Positions 33,701 through 35,265 of a stretch of 35,265 nucleotides of DNA are shown in pieces. The position numbers were made by a program, and so were the translations under genes. Positions within the stretch are counted from its first letter, which is position 1; every line of letters starts with the position of its first letter. Origin of the DNA: an uncultured Muribaculaceae bacterium (GTDB taxonomy: Bacteria; Bacteroidota; Bacteroidia; Bacteroidales; Muribaculaceae); assembly GCA_910588245.1 (NCBI GenBank), contig CAJUQP010000036.1:1-35265 (forward strand), given 5' to 3'. A model generated the notes under the pieces. That model was not told where the DNA came from. It was given only the letters and a program-made list of their open reading frames with translations, and made no database searches.

Positions 33701-33868
33701 CTGCCGGGCAACGAGATACAGAGTCCCATGGCCGTAGTGATTCTCGGCGGACTCCTTTCCTCCATCCTCCTCAACGCTTTCATAATCCCGATAGTCTACG
33801 GATGGCTTTCCCGCAAGGAGGGATCGCCGGCCGGCATGACAACTGTCACCAACACACCTGAAGAATGA
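30737..33868 (+). CDS. heavy-metal efflux RND permease, CusA/CzcA family
   Basis: Inner-membrane proton-driven pump that exports metal ions through the periplasm, 1043 residues, the usual HME-RND length. TM1 is about 10-30, followed by the first periplasmic loop (TEVDVFPDLNAPTV, typical of the family), TM2-6 (about 335-480), the second periplasmic loop, and TM8-12 near the end. The TM4 proton-relay segment reads SLVDDAIVDVEN (about 401-412), with Asp and Glu residues as in CzcA/CusA, though the spacing is not that of a classic CzcA DFGxxxDGA motif, so the metal cannot be assigned. The gene starts 15 nt after the adaptor and its stop overlaps the next start. Confidence 0.92.
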   Translation: MLDKIIRFSLDNRLLVAVAAVLITVAGIYTVSRTEVDVFPDLNAPTVVVMTEANGMAAEEVEQLVTFPIETAMNGAPDVRRVRSSSTNGFSVVWVEFDWGTDIYRDRQIVSEKLATVADALPGNVSSPVIGPQSSILGELLIVSLTADSTSMRDLRTIADWHIRPRLLSTGGVAQVSVIGGDLKEYQILLDPGKMRHYNVTLQEVLDVARDMNRNTSGGVLYQYGNEYIVRGAMPSDAIGHISESVVKNIDGYPVTLADIAEITVGAQSPKLGLASEKGKPAVLLTVTKQPATGTIELTEKLEEALTDLQKTLPADVHVSTDIFRQADFIESSISNVKTSLWEGALFVVVILFLFLANVRTTVISVITIPLSLLVSLLVLHLLGQTINTMSLGGMAIAIGSLVDDAIVDVENVWKKLRENRMRPEAERLHPMRVIFEASREVRMPILNSTLIIVASFLPLFFLQGMEGRMLIPLGIAFIVALFASTVVALTLTPVLCSWLLAGKSLEKAVPKESAVTVWLKNRYRSALLWVLARRRAVLAATGVLFIAALGLFFTLGHSFLPPFNEGSFTINVSSLPGISLEESDRIGRQAEEILLTVPEIKTVARKTGRAELDEHALGVNVSEIEAPFELESRSHQELLDDIRHRLSVIAGANIEIGQPVSHRIDAMLSGTQANIAIKIFGNDLNKLYSIGNSIRKEIEDVEGIADLNVEQQIQRPELKIIPRPQMLARYGISEPQFNEFISVMLAGETVSQVYEEDRSFNLVVRADEKSRHTAEDIRGMLIDTADGQKVPLADVADVVSASGPNTINRENVKRKIVVSANTSGRDLGSVVDDIRERIGKNITLPEGYHIEYGGQFESEQQAGRTLLLTSLLSVVLIFLLLYMQFRNALESAVILLNLPFALIGGIFVLCLTSGEISIPAIIGFISLFGIATRNGMLLITRYNMLRQDEGLSVAESIVRGSVDRMNPILMTALTSALALIPLAVRGDLPGNEIQSPMAVVILGGLLSSILLNAFIIPIVYGWLSRKEGSPAGMTTVTNTPEE

Positions 33869-35043
33869 AAATACGTATAGCCATCACATCACTCGCACTG
33901 GCGCTGGCAACCACCGGCGCCGGAGCACGCGACATAACCTCCATACTCTCTGAAATAGAAAAAGGGAACCTGGAGTTGCAGACCTTGCGTCTTAGCAACC
34001 GGGCCGAAGATCTTGAGACGCGCTCGGCCAATACTCCCGAGCCACCATCTGTGGAATATTCCCCATTTTTCCATAGGGGAGCCTCCGGAGTGGCCAGCTC
34101 CGAGCTTGTCGTCTCGCAGGAATTCGATTTCCCCACACTCTATTCAGCAAGAGGCAGATCGGCCCGTCTTCAGGCTGAGGTCATGGAAGCAGGTTATCTC
34201 GCGGCTCGCCGCGACATTCTCCTATCGGCAAAAGAGATATGCCTCGACATCGTCATGCTCGACGAACAGATCGGTCTTGCCGAATCACGTCTCGACATAG
34301 CCCGACAACTCGAGCAACTCACGCAACGCCGTCTCGACGCAGGAGAGACGACGGCTATCGAGATGAACAGGGTCATGATAGAAAAGAACGACCTGCAGAC
34401 AGAACTGATACAGTATCGGGCCGACAGGGAGGCACTTGCGGGGCGTCTCGCGGCGCTCAACGGCGGGAATGCCATAGATATCGGGGAACTCGCCTACACC
34501 GAAGAAGCTCTCCCCTCCGACAGCGATGCTTTGTCGGCACTTCTTCTTGACGGCGACGCATCGGTGAAATCTGCCGAGACCACGCTCGCCGCCATGCGGC
34601 AGGAAGTGAAAGTGGCGCGTCAGGGATGGATTCCGAAACTGACGGTAGGCTACAGGCGCAACACCGACGGTTCGGAAGCAAGCAACGGTTTTCTCGTAGG
34701 AGCGTCGTTTCCGATATATTCTACCGGGAAAAAGGTAAAGGCAGCCGCTGTGCGCCAGGCAGCGGCACAACTCGACCTGGAGAACAGTCGCGTGGCTTTG
34801 CGCAGCGAAGCTGAAGCGCTGTTCGGGGAACTCCGGCTTATACGCCAGTCGCTCGACATCTATGATCCGGCACTTATGCAGGAGTCGCTCGAACTCCTCC
34901 GGAAATCGGTGGACATAGGCAATATGACGGTTACCGACTACTATACGGAGGCCGACCGAGTCTACCAGAAAAAAAACTCTTTCATAACGCTCCGCAACCG
35001 CTACCAACGTCTTCTGGCACGCATACACCGCAACGCACTCTGA
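33865..35043 (+). CDS. TolC-family outer-membrane efflux channel
   Basis: Outer-membrane exit duct of the metal efflux complex, 392 residues. A signal peptide (about 1-21, ending GAGA|RD) is followed by two TolC-type repeats of long helices (LEQLTQRRLDAGETTAIEMNR; KVKAAAVRQAAAQLDLENSR; ALFGELRLIRQSL), each read in segments. It starts by an ATGA overlap with the permease stop, so the three genes form one operon. It resembles CusC/CzcC-type channels, which carry metals in this setting. The product has normal length; DNA directly after the stop is a remnant of an unrelated gene. Confidence 0.9.
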   Translation: MKIRIAITSLALALATTGAGARDITSILSEIEKGNLELQTLRLSNRAEDLETRSANTPEPPSVEYSPFFHRGASGVASSELVVSQEFDFPTLYSARGRSARLQAEVMEAGYLAARRDILLSAKEICLDIVMLDEQIGLAESRLDIARQLEQLTQRRLDAGETTAIEMNRVMIEKNDLQTELIQYRADREALAGRLAALNGGNAIDIGELAYTEEALPSDSDALSALLLDGDASVKSAETTLAAMRQEVKVARQGWIPKLTVGYRRNTDGSEASNGFLVGASFPIYSTGKKVKAAAVRQAAAQLDLENSRVALRSEAEALFGELRLIRQSLDIYDPALMQESLELLRKSVDIGNMTVTDYYTEADRVYQKKNSFITLRNRYQRLLARIHRNAL

Positions 35044-35045
35044 GG

Positions 35046-35156
35046 AAGAAAGTCGAAACAATAAAGGCGATGGTCAGGGAGGGGCTTCCCTTTGACACGA
35101 TTGCAAGAATCACGAGGATTTCTTCCGACAGGGTAAAACAGATTCTCGAATATTGA
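35046..35156 (+). pseudogene. possible tail of Rpn-type nuclease/transposase
   Basis: Directly after the tolC-like stop, in another frame, 36 codons read KKVETIKAMVREGLPFDTIA, then RITRISSDRVKQILEY and a stop at 35154-35156. This resembles the C-terminal tail of Rpn/PD-(D/E)XK nuclease-family putative transposases (a KxxGxxxExIAxxTGLS-like pattern). The rest of such a gene is absent. An ATG at 35070 could start a 28-residue peptide, but a remnant is more likely. The resemblance is judged by eye. Confidence 0.4.
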
Positions 35157-35211
35157 GATAATACATATCCCTCGGCTGTCAGAATTCGGGGTAACGATAA
35201 TAGAATCCACT

Positions 35212-35256
35212 GAGGGTGTATCAAAATTCAGTTTTTGGTACACCCTCCAATTTTTA
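35212..35256 (+). terminator. Rho-independent terminator
   Basis: A 15-bp stem with one G-U pair (35212-35226 with 35233-35247, 6-nt loop) followed by CAATTTTT. It would stop the metal efflux operon; it may have come with the remnant before it. Confidence 0.85.
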
Positions 35257-35265
35257 AGCCGCCTG

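Overview
The window looks like a chromosomal segment of a gut-type Bacteroidales bacterium, most likely Muribaculaceae-like (family level is inference). At least a dozen genes are preceded by the Bacteroidetes -7 box TAnnTTTG rather than sigma70-type boxes, and clear Shine-Dalgarno sites are absent. The gene content also fits: secreted glycoside hydrolases of families GH2, GH43 and GH97, a Y_Y_Y/beta-propeller sensor regulator, an outer-membrane beta-barrel protein and a CusA-type RND pump. No rRNA, tRNA, CRISPR array or intact mobile element was seen.

Layout. 1-1560: no convincing gene; short degenerate repeats, then three stacked hairpins ending in a strong terminator (possible small RNA). 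1560-5695: an unknown membrane protein, lipoate-protein ligase, guanine deaminase, an orphan OmpR-type regulator and a TlpA-like thioredoxin. 5775-13570 (minus): a GH2 beta-galactosidase/GH43 operon behind its apparent regulator, a membrane protein joining a periplasmic propeller/Y_Y_Y sensor directly to an AraC DNA-binding domain with no kinase. 13780-18150: an outer-membrane beta-barrel protein divergent from a RprXY-like two-component system. 18311-23255: a CMD-cupin protein, a GH43 of the exo-galactanase-like type, and an alpha/beta hydrolase coupled to a carboxypeptidase-D-regulatory-like protein. 23270-25617: two proteins of unknown function. 25618-26268: decayed DNA with a frameshifted LuxR fragment. 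26269-28236: a retaining-type GH97. 28390-29352: a hemerythrin-LuxR gene split by one in-frame TAG. 29528-35043: a three-gene heavy-metal RND efflux operon, followed by the tail of what may be an Rpn/PD-(D/E)XK nuclease gene.

How the parts fit. GH2, two GH43 enzymes and GH97 suggest trimming of galactose- and arabinose-containing plant glycans, but no SusC/SusD pair is present, so this is not a canonical PUL. Two regulatory regions carry perfect direct repeats with a 22-bp period: 13 bp upstream of the GH2 promoter and 17 bp between the OMP and the two-component system. These are natural candidate operators for the adjacent AraC-type and OmpR-type regulators. A perfect 11-bp inverted repeat lies between the hemerythrin regulator and the metal efflux operon.

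The most notable items are the TAG-split hemerythrin-LuxR gene, the two 22-bp-period direct repeats, the kinase-less sensor regulator, the candidate small RNA near 1388-1498, and a possibly leaderless response-regulator gene at 4109.
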